A DNA stretch of 64,000 nucleotides. Origin: Methanoregulaceae archaeon UBA467 (GTDB lineage Archaea; Halobacteriota; Methanomicrobia; Methanomicrobiales; Methanospirillaceae). The notes under the pieces were generated by a model, which saw nothing but the letters and a program-made list of their open reading frames with translations, made no database searches and had not been told where the DNA came from. Below are positions 54,873-63,587 of this stretch, one piece after another. Location of the stretch: positions 186,001 through 250,000 of the forward strand of contig DASP01000014.1 in the NCBI GenBank assembly GCA_002503825.1, written 5' to 3'. Position 1 is the stretch's first letter, and the number at the start of each line of letters is the position of its first letter. Both the position numbers and the translations under genes were made by a program.

Positions 54873-55682
54873 TCATACCACCTTGTATACCCTCTCCACC
54901 TCGAATGAGTCGATGATCTTTTGTGCGTCTGGCTTGTTGGTTTCAAACACGCTGTCTTCATTCGTTGAAAAAGTCCCGCTGTAGGTCAGTATGTACACCC
55001 TGTCATCGATCATCGAATAATACTGGACATAAATCTTGTCCCTGTTGCCCCTGCTGTCCTTCGTGAAATAATCTATTTCATATGCCTTGTTATCCGCCAG
55101 TATCGTCGGGGCGCTCTTACTGGTCGAAGTGATTGCATACTGCTGCTGAAGTTTTGATACCGCCTTGTTGAAATAATCTTCAAGGACTGCCGGGTCCGGA
55201 CTGGGGTCGACTTCAACAGAGAACGAGGCAATATGAACAAAACATTCACCGGTAAACGGGTTGCATTCCTGCAGGGACGGGGTGTTGATGACAACCACTG
55301 TTTTCGAGCTGCCTGATGTCTTTTCTATCAGCTCCCATGCCGGCGGATAGGTGACGGAAAACCGGTACTTGGAGTTTGTATAGTTTTTCCATAGATTCGG
55401 ATCAGGGGTCGGTTCCGGGGTGGGGGGTATCGTCGGTTCAGCGGTCGGTTCCGTGGTAGGGATAGTCGTCGCAATCCTTATTTCGGGAGTCGGGGTTATT
55501 CTGGTTGCCGCGAGTCCGGTAGAGCTGTTCATGTCTACCGATATGTTATATTCGGAAAGATTCGCAACAGGCCGGGAGAGCCCCTCGAACTGTCCCTCGA
55601 CGAGCGCCGTATTAAAAAATATAAAATATACATTCAGTATCAGCGAAAGCATAAGTAAAATAACAAGTGCCCGTTCTTTCAT
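54873..55682 (-). CDS. Membrane-anchored extracellular protein with PsbP-like domain
   Basis: A 269-residue protein. The N-terminal helix (ALVILLMLSLILNVYFIFF) anchors it; a Thr/Pro/Glu-rich linker (IPTTEPTAEPTIPPTPEP) follows, then a globular domain beginning YRFSVTYPPAWELIEK and ending QKIIDSFEV, the pattern of PsbP-like and similar lipoprotein domains. Start ATG 55682 is preferred because GAGGT lies 8 bases upstream; 55697 would have no site. Role unknown; it faces the cell exterior. Confidence 0.8.
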   Translation of the reverse strand: MKERALVILLMLSLILNVYFIFFNTALVEGQFEGLSRPVANLSEYNISVDMNSSTGLAATRITPTPEIRIATTIPTTEPTAEPTIPPTPEPTPDPNLWKNYTNSKYRFSVTYPPAWELIEKTSGSSKTVVVINTPSLQECNPFTGECFVHIASFSVEVDPSPDPAVLEDYFNKAVSKLQQQYAITSTSKSAPTILADNKAYEIDYFTKDSRGNRDKIYVQYYSMIDDRVYILTYSGTFSTNEDSVFETNKPDAQKIIDSFEVERVYKVV

Positions 55683-55843
55683 GACAGAATACCTCAAAAC
55701 CCGTGAGGAAGAACACAGGACTGATAAGCTTTTATTCGCTCAATAGGCTTTATAATTTAACCTCCTGACTTCCCGATAGAGAAAATAAAGGCTCCTGTCC
55801 GGGTAGATCCGGGGTATGGAGCGCGAAAAAGATTACGCTGCGG

Positions 55844-56023
55844 TCAATCCTTCAGCAGAATTGCACCAAATATCACAAGAAATATCCCGATAACGATTCC
55901 GAGGATGCCAATAACCCCTTTTATGAAAAGGATCACATCAGGGAGAAATACCCATACAGCATAGGCACCAAGAATTAGAAGAATAATGCCTGCTATCAGG
56001 CTTGCAACACCAGTTTTATCCAT
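55844..56023 (-). CDS. Small two-helix membrane protein
   Basis: A 59-residue protein, MDKTGVASLIAGIILLILG, with two hydrophobic helices (residues about 6-30 and 33-56) and a KD end. AAGGAAG lies 8 bases before the ATG at 56023. Function not known; similar tiny membrane proteins are common in methanogens. Confidence 0.7.
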   Translation of the reverse strand: MDKTGVASLIAGIILLILGAYAVWVFLPDVILFIKGVIGILGIVIGIFLVIFGAILLKD

Positions 56024-56164
56024 CACTCATACTTCCTTTGATTCTATCATAGTGTCGATCTGGAAGAACATAAGATTATTGCTCAAATGAGGGATCAATG
56101 TCGTGATCAGAGATGATCAAAAAATAATCTGAAGGATACGGATTTTTATCAGACGGTTAAAAGA

Positions 56165-56401
56165 TCAGGACTGACCGGGTTCTTTCATGGCCTCGTACAC
56201 CTGCCGGAAGATCTCCAGTGTTTCAAGGCCTTCTTCCCGGCTCAGTTTCTGGATTGCAAAGCCGACATGAACAAGGACATACTCCCCTACCTTCACATCA
56301 ACGAGATCGAGGCGAACTTCCTGTTTGAGCTCTCCGTAATCGACGAGACCAATATTTCCTTCCCTTATTTCAAGGACTTCTGCCGGAACCGCGATGCACA
56401 C
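56165..56401 (-). CDS. hypC: Hydrogenase maturation chaperone HypC
   Basis: A 78-residue protein. Starting at the GTG at 56401 gives MCIAVPAEVLEI, putting the essential Cys at position 2, as in all HypC proteins; an in-frame GTG at 56410 would add MLR in front and bury it. HypC carries the iron-ligand complex to the large subunit of [NiFe] hydrogenases. In this window its obvious client is EchE. It stands apart from ech and other hyp genes. Confidence 0.92.
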   Translation of the reverse strand: MCIAVPAEVLEIREGNIGLVDYGELKQEVRLDLVDVKVGEYVLVHVGFAIQKLSREEGLETLEIFRQVYEAMKEPGQS

Positions 56402-56530
56402 TCTTAACACAACTCCTTATTGATATCAGTATATTGTCTATTCTCCAAAATAAAAGAAGTCATTGGAACAATACCCTCTCCTGACAACCGGACAATGGCC
56501 AGGATCTGCAGGAAAATGAGGATTTAGTCA

Positions 56531-57466
56531 TTATTCCACGTGGATACGGGTCACCCTGCCCTGCGGCAGGACTGATTCGGGCGGGACAACCGGGTTGATA
56601 ACCACAATTTCCGGTGTTGCAAAGAGCCTGAGTTCGACTTCGAGGTTTGAGGTCCCTATCCCGCGGGTGATATAGGTATGTGTTCCGTTCCGTTCAACGA
56701 GCCCGCTCATCTCGACTCCGCCGATCGCAAGGTTCTTCGGAAGGAACTGGCCCCCGTGGGTATGCCCCGCCAGGATGAGATCCGAGTCCCAGTCGGCCCT
56801 GCAGCCCGGTTCATGGATCATGTAGAGGACGAACGCATCCGAATCCGGGAGAGCGGGAGGATCGGACATGCCGGCCCACCCGTCGTCAACACCAACCAGA
56901 AGCAGTTCCTTCCCGCCGATATCCATCGTTACATACTCGTTCCGGAGTACACGCACACCGTTCTCTTCCAGCACACCCGTGAGCTGCTCTGCGTATTCGA
57001 AATCGGTCGACGGGTCCGAGTAGCAGCTGACATCATAATGGCCGGTGTCGAGACAGGCACCCGATGCAGCGCCCATTTTCTGTATGGCACTCTGTGCAGT
57101 GATGCCTGCCTTATAGTCATGGTTCCCGAGAATGGCATAGACTGGAGCATCGAGATCCTTCCAGACTTCCTGAAGCGTGAAATTTTCTCCGTCCCCGAAT
57201 ACGAAATCTCCCCCTATGAGGACGACAGAAGGCTGCAATGCGTTGATCTCGTTGATCACGGACCTGATATGGTCCGTTGTCCCTTCCTTGAGATGGGGGT
57301 CCGCAATAAACACGATTCCCTGTGGGGCGCCTTCGATATCGATGACAGTGATCTCTGATGCCTGTCCCTCCAGGTACATGGTCCCAAGGGAGAGGTTGAG
57401 GGCAGCGACCAGAATTATAACACTAAAATAACGGTTGAAATTCCAGCGGGAGAAAGGATTCTTCAT
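56531..57466 (-). CDS. Membrane-anchored calcineurin-like metallophosphoesterase
   Basis: A 311-residue protein with one N-terminal membrane helix (SVIILVAALNLSLGTMYL) and an extracellular or membrane-surface phosphoesterase domain: FIADPHL, VLIGGDFVFG, AILGNHDYK, MIHEPG and LAGHTHGGQFLP give the full two-metal site. It resembles the YkuE group that acts on phospholipid-like substrates. A TATA-like sequence for the minus strand (CTTTAAAAAACCC) lies at about 57492-57504. Confidence 0.9.
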   Translation of the reverse strand: MKNPFSRWNFNRYFSVIILVAALNLSLGTMYLEGQASEITVIDIEGAPQGIVFIADPHLKEGTTDHIRSVINEINALQPSVVLIGGDFVFGDGENFTLQEVWKDLDAPVYAILGNHDYKAGITAQSAIQKMGAASGACLDTGHYDVSCYSDPSTDFEYAEQLTGVLEENGVRVLRNEYVTMDIGGKELLLVGVDDGWAGMSDPPALPDSDAFVLYMIHEPGCRADWDSDLILAGHTHGGQFLPKNLAIGGVEMSGLVERNGTHTYITRGIGTSNLEVELRLFATPEIVVINPVVPPESVLPQGRVTRIHVE

Positions 57467-57910
57467 ATGTTCCGCAACAATTCATTTCACCGGGTTTTTT
57501 AAAGTAATATGGTTCGGGGCAGCTCCCGTTCGTGTGAATCCAGGACCATATGGCAGGTGATATCCAAAACAAAAGGACATTAGTTTTTAAAATCGCGATA
57601 TGTCACCGAGTCACGCATTTGAGATCCACTAAAGGAAAATACCTGAAACAGACCTTTTTGAGGATCGGACTATCCGGGGTTTTTAAATTCCGGACATATC
57701 CCGGTTTTTAAAATAAAATCACAGTTTAAAGGCAAATACTGGGTAATATTGTTCTACCGTCTGAAAACCTGCATAACCTGATCTGGTTCCAACATTTCTT
57801 TGTTAAAATTTAAAAAAATTGAGCCTTCCGCTACACTCCAGATACGAGCATTTTGCGACGTGCACAGTTATATTTGTGTATATCAGCCCTTAAAAGAAAA
57901 ATAAAATATC
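57467..57910. other. AT-rich intergenic region with repeated TATA-like motifs
   Basis: About 440 bases without a supported gene. The motif (G)GTTTTTAAA occurs at 57492-57504 (with one extra T), 57582-57591, 57676-57687 and 57703-57712. The last two sit in near-direct repeats, TATCCGGGGTTTTTAAAT at 57671-57688 and TATCCCGGTTTTTAAAAT at 57697-57714. The leftmost can serve the phosphoesterase gene; the others have no assigned gene. Confidence 0.4.
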
Positions 57911-57923
57911 TGGAAATTCCAGG
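57890..57923 (-). terminator. Probable terminator of the lysine-rich protein gene
   Basis: On the minus strand, after the stop at 57928, CTGGAATTTCCAG (57911-57923) can form a short stem, followed by a T-rich run (about 57893-57910). This fits an intrinsic-type or T-run archaeal terminator. Confidence 0.4.
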
Positions 57924-57927
57924 CGGC

Positions 57928-58065
57928 TCACTTGATTTTTTTCTCGAGTTTCTTGAGCTTCTTCTTGGCTGCCTCGCTACCCGCAGCCGCCTGCTGCGAG
58001 AGCTCTTCTGCCTTGGCCTTCTTCACTTTGTTTAACTTCTCCAATTGTTTCTTACTTGTTGGCAT
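57928..58065 (-). CDS. 45-residue lysine-rich helical protein
   Basis: Sequence runs MPTSKKQLEKLNKVKKAKAE, through a QQAAAGSEAAK hinge, to KKLKKLEKKIK; about a third of residues are Lys. An excellent GGGAGGT site lies 6 bases before the ATG, and a TATA box (TTTATAAAAA on the minus strand, 58113-58123) lies about 50 bases upstream. The amphipathic, strongly basic helices suggest nucleic-acid or ribosome binding. I do not recognise a family. Confidence 0.75.
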   Translation of the reverse strand: MPTSKKQLEKLNKVKKAKAEELSQQAAAGSEAAKKKLKKLEKKIK

Positions 58066-58112
58066 ACAATTACCTCCCTACGCATCTGGCTTGTTCTATT
58101 TACCTTTTTTCC

Positions 58113-58123
58113 TTTTTATAAAT
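58113..58123 (-). promoter_or_regulatory. TATA box of the lysine-rich protein gene
   Basis: On the minus strand the sequence reads ATATTTATAAAAAGG, a near-consensus archaeal TATA element. Initiation would be near 58091, giving a leader of about 25 bases that includes the GGGAGGT site. Confidence 0.55.
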
Positions 58124-58355
58124 ATCCCTGTATTGTTGTACCATCCCGTAAGAGCTTCGAATACACGAAAAGCTGACCTGTTCAACCACTATTTTACAAT
58201 TTTTAACCGTCAACAACGTGTTATTAAACAAAAATTCTGCCGGGTGGGAGAATATATGTGGCAGAGATGGCCGCGATGCTTTTTTAAATGCTATCTTCCA
58301 AGTAACAGTAACCAGGGTCTGCCGGATTGTCATTCCCGCGACCCGTGGAGGATTC

Positions 58356-58763
58356 ATGACAGATGACCTTTTGATAAACCGGCAGCTGATAAAAGAACTA
58401 CTCGGCAGGATCACCGATCCTGATGAAAACGTGCGTCATGAGGCCACGGAAGCACTGGCACTGATCGCCTCGGATGCGGACTGGAGGCCAGCCGAGCTGA
58501 TAGAAGACAACGGTATTGTCACCATCCTCGACCTCCTCGATGAGGAAAATGTACATATCCTCGCGTCGGCCCTTGATATCATCATTGCAACCGCAGATGC
58601 CGGAGGAGAAGAGGACTTGATCTCTGCCGGGGCCATTGCCGCCCTTGACGAGCTGCAGGACCACGAAGACACCGGAGTTCGGGGAAAAGTGAAACAGGCA
58701 TTATGGATGCTTGAGCCACAGGTCGAGGATACCGTTATCTCCAAACCGCAGGATGATTATTAA
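58356..58763 (+). CDS. HEAT/armadillo-repeat protein
   Basis: A 135-residue acidic protein starting MTDDLLINRQLIKELLGRI, with about three HEAT-like helical repeats: DPDENVRHEATEALALIAS, NVHILASALDIIIATAD and DTGVRGKVKQALWMLEPQ. GTGGAGGA lies before the ATG at 58356; the open frame extends upstream without start signals. Such proteins serve as binding scaffolds. The partner is unknown. Confidence 0.85.
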   Translation: MTDDLLINRQLIKELLGRITDPDENVRHEATEALALIASDADWRPAELIEDNGIVTILDLLDEENVHILASALDIIIATADAGGEEDLISAGAIAALDELQDHEDTGVRGKVKQALWMLEPQVEDTVISKPQDDY

Positions 58764-58937
58764 GGAAGGGGGATTTATCTATCCGGGATTAGATAATCTC
58801 TTTTTTCTGATTTTTGAGATGCGGACTGTAGGTTCATGAAATCAGGAAATATACTATGTAACTGATTTTTAAAAGAAAACTATGGGCAATATATAATTAT
58901 CCGAAAAATATTTCGCCAATAATTTTAATTTTAAGAT

Positions 58938-59168
58938 ATGCAGAAAAATTTAGGAAGTGCAGAGTTTTGGGCAGGTTCGATTATAGGTGTAATGGGCGGA
59001 GTTATAGGAAATTTTCTTGTGAATGGTCTTGAATCAGCAAGAGAGAACCCAAATATGAGTAATATCTTATTTGTGATTCTAGCTTTAGTAATTTTTGTAA
59101 TTATAATTGGAGCGTTATTCCATGGGTATAATCGTAGTTTAGAGGCTATTCAAATACGTGAAGATTAA
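58938..59168 (+). CDS. Small two-helix membrane protein in an AT-rich patch
   Basis: A 76-residue protein starting MQKNLGSAEFWAGSIIGVMG with helices at about residues 10-32 and 43-64 and a short charged loop (NGLESARENPNMS). Base composition is clearly more AT-rich than the neighbours. It is followed 16 bases later by the CAP-domain gene on the same strand, so the two may form a unit. No family recognised. Confidence 0.65.
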   Translation: MQKNLGSAEFWAGSIIGVMGGVIGNFLVNGLESARENPNMSNILFVILALVIFVIIIGALFHGYNRSLEAIQIRED

Positions 59169-59184
59169 TTGAGAATATAGTATT

Positions 59185-59604
59185 ATGACTTCCAAAATAT
59201 TAATAAAAAATTCATGTACTAATATCGAAAGAAAAATAAATCATTATATTAACTCAACTCGAAAAAGGAGAGGCCTCCAACTTGTTCAGTCTAATCATAC
59301 CCTTATTACCTGTGCAAGAAAACATAGTGGGAAAATGGCTAATGAGGGGAAAATATTCCATGGTGAATGTGCCTCCATCACCGGTGCATATGAGAATTGT
59401 GGTATGATGTATAAGGGACGGGTGAATGAATTCAATTACGAAATAAAGACCGATACTGATATCGCCCGGGCATTTCATCAACTATGGATGCGAAGCAAGG
59501 CGGGCCATCGCGAGAATATTCTGGACCCAAAACATCAATATGTAGGTATTGGTGTAAAAAGACGTGGAAATATATTTTATGGCACTGAATTGTTTCACTT
59601 TTAG
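59185..59604 (+). CDS. CAP/SCP-like (YkwD-type) domain protein without signal peptide
   Basis: A 139-residue protein built almost entirely of a CAP domain: INSTRKRRGLQLVQSN at the start of the fold, the His in ARKHSGKMANEGKIFHGE, and GHRENILDPKHQYVGIGVKR near the end. CAP proteins are normally secreted; this one has no signal peptide or membrane segment. AT-rich composition and tRNA-Ser nearby suggest acquired DNA. The activity is unknown. Confidence 0.8.
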   Translation: MTSKILIKNSCTNIERKINHYINSTRKRRGLQLVQSNHTLITCARKHSGKMANEGKIFHGECASITGAYENCGMMYKGRVNEFNYEIKTDTDIARAFHQLWMRSKAGHRENILDPKHQYVGIGVKRRGNIFYGTELFHF

Positions 59605-59761
59605 GCAGTATTACTATTGAATAGGTTGGATTTCATTAATTTAACCCTGAACTGCTTATATCTGGAGTTATATCAGGGTATACATAATATTATTAGGATC
59701 ATTCCAATATAATTTGGACATTTTTTAATTAATCAGAAAAGAGTTAATTTTAATTTTGATA

Positions 59762-59846
59762 CGCCGAGGAAGAGATTTGAACTCTTGAGGTGCCAGGCAC
59801 CAGTGGCTTTCAAGGCCACCGCCTTTCCGGACTAGACTACCTCGGC
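59762..59846 (-). tRNA. tRNA-Ser (anticodon TGA)
   Basis: On the minus strand, acceptor GCCGAGG pairs with CCTCGGC, with discriminator G. The anticodon stem GTGGC/GCCAC holds the loop CTTGAAA (anticodon TGA, codon TCA). A long variable arm (TGGTGCCTGGCACCT) is typical of serine tRNA. T loop TTCAAAT. No encoded CCA. Confidence 0.95.
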
Positions 59847-59929
59847 CCGGATATATACGTGGGATCCCGGATTTAAAAAATGTATCCGTATGATTCCGGC
59901 AGAAGCCGGATACTACAAAAAAAGGGGGA

Positions 59930-61048
59930 TTATCTGCGGCGGATAAACGCCAGTATTCCCACGGCCGCAAATGCTGCTATAACGAGCGCGACCGGGAGGG
60001 GTGAACTCTGCGTGGGAGTCGGGGTCTCGGCAAAGACCGCCGGCACCGATGAAGTCACCTCGACCGACCCTGCACCTTCGGCTGAAAGAGTGACCTCCCC
60101 TTTGTCAGCCATCCGGTAGGGGTACACCTTGAAATACATGATATCCCCGGTCCCCTGGATCGTAACCTCCTCTCCTTCAATCTTGCCCTTGTCATTTACC
60201 TTCTGCATGACGCCGCGTTCATCGCCGTACTCGATGACCCAGTCGATACCCGGCGAGGTGAATACCCTGACCTGACCGGTCCCGGTGGCCACGGCAAAAT
60301 AGGCGGGCTTCTCAGCCGATGCTGAGGCCGCTGCCGCCAGCGCCGGGGGAGCGGTCGTGGGGATAGTAGTCGGGATCAACGTCGCCGGTTTTTCTTTCAC
60401 GGTAAAGGTCTTTGTCCCGATATATCCCTTTGAATCCGTGAAACTGACCTCGTACTGGCCGGGTTCCGTAATTGCCACCTTCTGGGAGAATTTGCCCTCC
60501 ATACTGGTAGTGACATACTCAGGTCCGAATATCACCTTGTTGTCGAGGCTCACCACTTCGATCTGCACACCCGAATTAATAAGGTCCTTGATTGACCCTT
60601 CGACTTCAAGAGAGCCGTCGAATACCTGGGTCAGATCTGACCTGATGGTAATCTCATCGGTCCGGTCGATAAGTTCGACGACGCGGAGCGTGGTTGAACC
60701 GCCGAGATACGAATAGCTGCCGATTTCCGGCACTTCAACCTTGTACTGGCCTTTCTGCAGGCCCTTTGTATCAAACACGACGTTGAATTCCTTGTCGCCC
60801 TGTATCGTGACGGTATGCCGTGCTATCTCCTCGGTCGTGTAGTCTGAACGATATAATACGATATCGACGCTGATACCCGCGGGAAGGGTACTCGTGCCGT
60901 TTACCACCAGCGGAAGTCCTACCTGTAACCTGGTCGGGGCGCTGATACTGATCTCGTAGGCAGAGACCAGGCCTGTTAAACACACACTTGCAATCAGCAA
61001 GAAAATGATTGGCCTGATACCCGGGATCCTGCTTTGTTTTCTTTCCAT
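59930..61048 (-). CDS. S-layer-type surface protein with C-terminal membrane anchor
   Basis: A 372-residue protein starting MERKQSRIPGIRPIIFLLIA. A signal peptide (to about VSA) is followed by Ig-like beta domains (ISAPTRLQVGLPLVVNGTST and later VFDGSLEVEGSIKD), a Thr/Pro/Ala linker (LIPTTIPTTAPP), another beta domain, and a C-terminal helix PVALVIAAFAAVGILAFIRRR that resembles archaeal surface-protein sorting tails. AAGGAG lies 5 bases before ATG 61048; the TATA element is near 61086-61097. Confidence 0.85.
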   Translation of the reverse strand: MERKQSRIPGIRPIIFLLIASVCLTGLVSAYEISISAPTRLQVGLPLVVNGTSTLPAGISVDIVLYRSDYTTEEIARHTVTIQGDKEFNVVFDTKGLQKGQYKVEVPEIGSYSYLGGSTTLRVVELIDRTDEITIRSDLTQVFDGSLEVEGSIKDLINSGVQIEVVSLDNKVIFGPEYVTTSMEGKFSQKVAITEPGQYEVSFTDSKGYIGTKTFTVKEKPATLIPTTIPTTAPPALAAAASASAEKPAYFAVATGTGQVRVFTSPGIDWVIEYGDERGVMQKVNDKGKIEGEEVTIQGTGDIMYFKVYPYRMADKGEVTLSAEGAGSVEVTSSVPAVFAETPTPTQSSPLPVALVIAAFAAVGILAFIRRR

Positions 61049-61241
61049 ATGCACTCCTTCCGGCATGAATCATCACCTATATGAATTTATTTATTAATAA
61101 AAGATACATTTCGCCTCGGTTGCGTAAATCCTGCTCATATATAAATCATAATTGTCGGTTGAATACCTTTCCGGTTTCGGCCCCCCCACATTTTTGCCTG
61201 AAGGGTTTATACTGTCAGGACCAATAATATACAGGGTCAGT

Positions 61242-62225
61242 ATGCCGGAATCTATTGAAAAACCACTCGCCTGCTGGAAAGGTTCCGACAGGTACGGGGA
61301 CCGTATTCTTGATACGCTCACCATAATATTCAGGACCGGAGGATGTGAATGGAACCGCTGCAGGATGTGCAGTTACCGGCATGAACGGTACTATGATCGC
61401 TCTCCTGGCGAACTGCAGGGCCTGGTCCGCCGGCAGATGCAGTGGGTGAACGAGAACCATTCCCTCGACGGGATAGACATGATAAAAATTTTCACCTCGG
61501 GCAGTTTTTTCGATCCAAAGGAGGTGGACCCTGAAACGAGGGAGTATATAGGAAAAATGCTGGCCGGAAAGATCGTTGTCGTCGAGACGCGGCCCGAATA
61601 TATCCAGGAACCCGCCCTCTCAGGATTTATCCGGTCAATTGACACCGGCCAATGGAAGACACCCCTTTATGTCGCAGTCGGCCTCGAGACAACGGATGAC
61701 GCAATCAGGGAAAAGTCAATTAACAAGGGATTCTCGACAGAAGATTTCTGGAACGCTGCAGATACCGCACGAGAGGCAGGGGTCGGGATAAAGGCATACC
61801 TGCTCATGAAACCCCTGTTCCTCACCGAAGACGAGGCACTCATCGATATGGAGAACTCCATTGCCGATATCTACCGGCGGGTGGATATGATCTCCATGAA
61901 TCCCTGCACGGTCCAGAAAAATACCGAGCTGGAACGATACTGGAAACAGGGAGCATACCGCCCACCGTACCTGTGGAGTGTCCTCTCTGTGCTTCTTTCC
62001 TCACCGGTTCACATCCTCTGCGACCCGGTCGGTGGCGGACACCAGAGAGGTCCGCATAACTGCAGGAAATGTGACCGTGACATCGTGTCGGCAATCCGCG
62101 AATATTCACTCAGTGCCGATACAAAAATCCTGCAGGAAGCCATGGATACCACCTGCGAATGTAAAAAAGAATGGGAATTTGTCCTTCAGCATGAAATGCC
62201 CTATTCCATGCCCCTTACCCGCTAG
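61242..62225 (+). CDS. Radical SAM protein of archaeosine biosynthesis (RaSEA-like)
   Basis: A 327-residue radical SAM enzyme with CEWNRCRMCSYRHE (the C-x4-C-x2-C form) near residue 35, and further cysteines in HNCRKCDRD and TCECKKEW. This pattern fits the archaeal family that, with ArcS, makes archaeosine at tRNA position 15. ATG 61242 (MPESIEKPLACW) is the best start, with a TATA element (CATATATAAATCA) near 61136; an in-frame TTG at 61152 is less likely. The 3' end overlaps the convergent gene by 11 bases. Confidence 0.85.
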   Translation: MPESIEKPLACWKGSDRYGDRILDTLTIIFRTGGCEWNRCRMCSYRHERYYDRSPGELQGLVRRQMQWVNENHSLDGIDMIKIFTSGSFFDPKEVDPETREYIGKMLAGKIVVVETRPEYIQEPALSGFIRSIDTGQWKTPLYVAVGLETTDDAIREKSINKGFSTEDFWNAADTAREAGVGIKAYLLMKPLFLTEDEALIDMENSIADIYRRVDMISMNPCTVQKNTELERYWKQGAYRPPYLWSVLSVLLSSPVHILCDPVGGGHQRGPHNCRKCDRDIVSAIREYSLSADTKILQEAMDTTCECKKEWEFVLQHEMPYSMPLTR

Positions 62226-63453
62226 AATTCCCGCTCTGAATATCAAGCTGTTTCACAAGCAGGGGAAGGAATGTCCCTGCATCACTGACGACACCGATCG
62301 CCTGCATTGTACCACGGTCCATCAGTTTGGTGACCGATGACGGGTTGATATCCACGCATATCGTTTTCACATGGGACGGGAGGCAGTTCCCGACCGCCAC
62401 AGAGTGCAGCAGTGTGGCGACCATAAGGACCATCCCGCAGTCCCTGATGTGCTCCCTCATCCGGTCCTGCGCAACCATCACATCAGTAATTACATCAGGC
62501 AGAGGTCCGTCGTCCCTGATAGACCCGGCAAGGACAAACGGGATGCCATTCTTCACGCATTCGTACATGATTCCCCCGGTGATCACACCGTCCTCTACCG
62601 CTTTTCTGATAGACCCTGCCCGCATCACTTCGCTGATCGCATAGATGTGATTTTTATGTCCCCCGGTCACCGGTTTTCCGGTACAGATGTCCATCCCGAG
62701 CGACGTCCCAAACAGGTTATACTCCACGTCATGTGTTGCGAGGGCATTGCCGGCAAAAAGGATGTTGATATACCCTTTCCGGATCAGCTCTGCAAGTGCC
62801 CGGTCTGCGCCGGTGTGGATGATTGCAGGTCCGCCAACAAGCGCTATTTTTTCTCCTTTTTTACGGATTTCCAGTATTTCCGCGGCAATTTTCGCAATAA
62901 TCGTTTCGCTGGGCCGCTCAGGGGACACCGTGCCGTGCATAAACTCAAAATTGCTCATCTGCCTGGGCCGCTCAGGGGGGGTGACCCTGACACCGGCCTC
63001 TCCGACAACGACGAAATCTCCTTTCCGCAACTTGGAAAGGGGCGTGCAGACCGCCTTCATCAGTCCGGTATCCACGACGATGAGGCAGTCCATCTCGATA
63101 TACTCGACAGGGAGCCATTCACCTTTGAATTTTACCGAAGTCCGGTGATGTGTCGTCGAATAAAATCCCTTGGGAACGATGCGGTCTCCTTCTGCCGGGA
63201 TGACGGTGATGTCCTTGATTTCAAGCAGGCGGGCGCCGAAACGGTGGATTTCGCTCAGGATCTCAAACAGCTGGGAGTCGGTATCTGCATTCACCTTGAG
63301 GCGTGCATAGCTCGGGTCGGTCTTGCGCTTTCCGACATTGAACACGACAATTTCAAAATTGCCTCCCATGTCCATAATCCTGTCAAAGACCTTTGTCATT
63401 ATCCCGGAATCAATGACATGACCTTCGAGCTCAATTTCCCGTGAGACCTGCAT
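62215..63453 (-). CDS. LOR/SDH-domain family enzyme, possible ornithine cyclodeaminase
   Basis: A 412-residue protein. The N-terminal part (REIELEGHVIDSGIMTKVFD, then FGARLLEIKDI) is the LOR/SDH region shared with plant lysine-ketoglutarate enzymes. The C-terminal part has a dinucleotide-binding look (KIALVGGPAIIHTGAD, FAGNALATHDVEYNLFG) and ends near CVDINPSSVTKLMDRGT. Methanogen members of this family have been linked to ornithine cyclodeamination to proline. The substrate is not certain from sequence alone. Confidence 0.8.
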   Translation of the reverse strand: MQVSREIELEGHVIDSGIMTKVFDRIMDMGGNFEIVVFNVGKRKTDPSYARLKVNADTDSQLFEILSEIHRFGARLLEIKDITVIPAEGDRIVPKGFYSTTHHRTSVKFKGEWLPVEYIEMDCLIVVDTGLMKAVCTPLSKLRKGDFVVVGEAGVRVTPPERPRQMSNFEFMHGTVSPERPSETIIAKIAAEILEIRKKGEKIALVGGPAIIHTGADRALAELIRKGYINILFAGNALATHDVEYNLFGTSLGMDICTGKPVTGGHKNHIYAISEVMRAGSIRKAVEDGVITGGIMYECVKNGIPFVLAGSIRDDGPLPDVITDVMVAQDRMREHIRDCGMVLMVATLLHSVAVGNCLPSHVKTICVDINPSSVTKLMDRGTMQAIGVVSDAGTFLPLLVKQLDIQSGNSSG

Positions 63454-63587
63454 ATATGTACCTATCGGTTCTGATTGTTTATATTAGTTCTCCAATATGA
63501 CCTTAAATGATTTAAAAATAGAATTAAACGACGCAGAAGAGAAATAGTGGCAACCATACCGCCGATGCCCGGAGAGTCCGCGGGATA

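Noticed and set aside
57853..58035. Plus-strand Leu-rich ORF of 60 residues
   Set aside because: Shadow of the lysine-rich gene on the minus strand, which has a TATA box and a strong ribosome-binding site.
58764..59761. Integrated element using tRNA-Ser as attachment site
   Set aside because: I looked for a copy of the tRNA 3' end (CGCCGAGGAAGAG) at the left edge of the AT-rich patch and found none; no integrase gene is present.
62371..63444. Plus-strand ORF of 357 residues
   Set aside because: Complete overlap with the well-supported LOR/SDH-family gene on the minus strand; Cys/His/Arg-rich composition typical of an antisense shadow.
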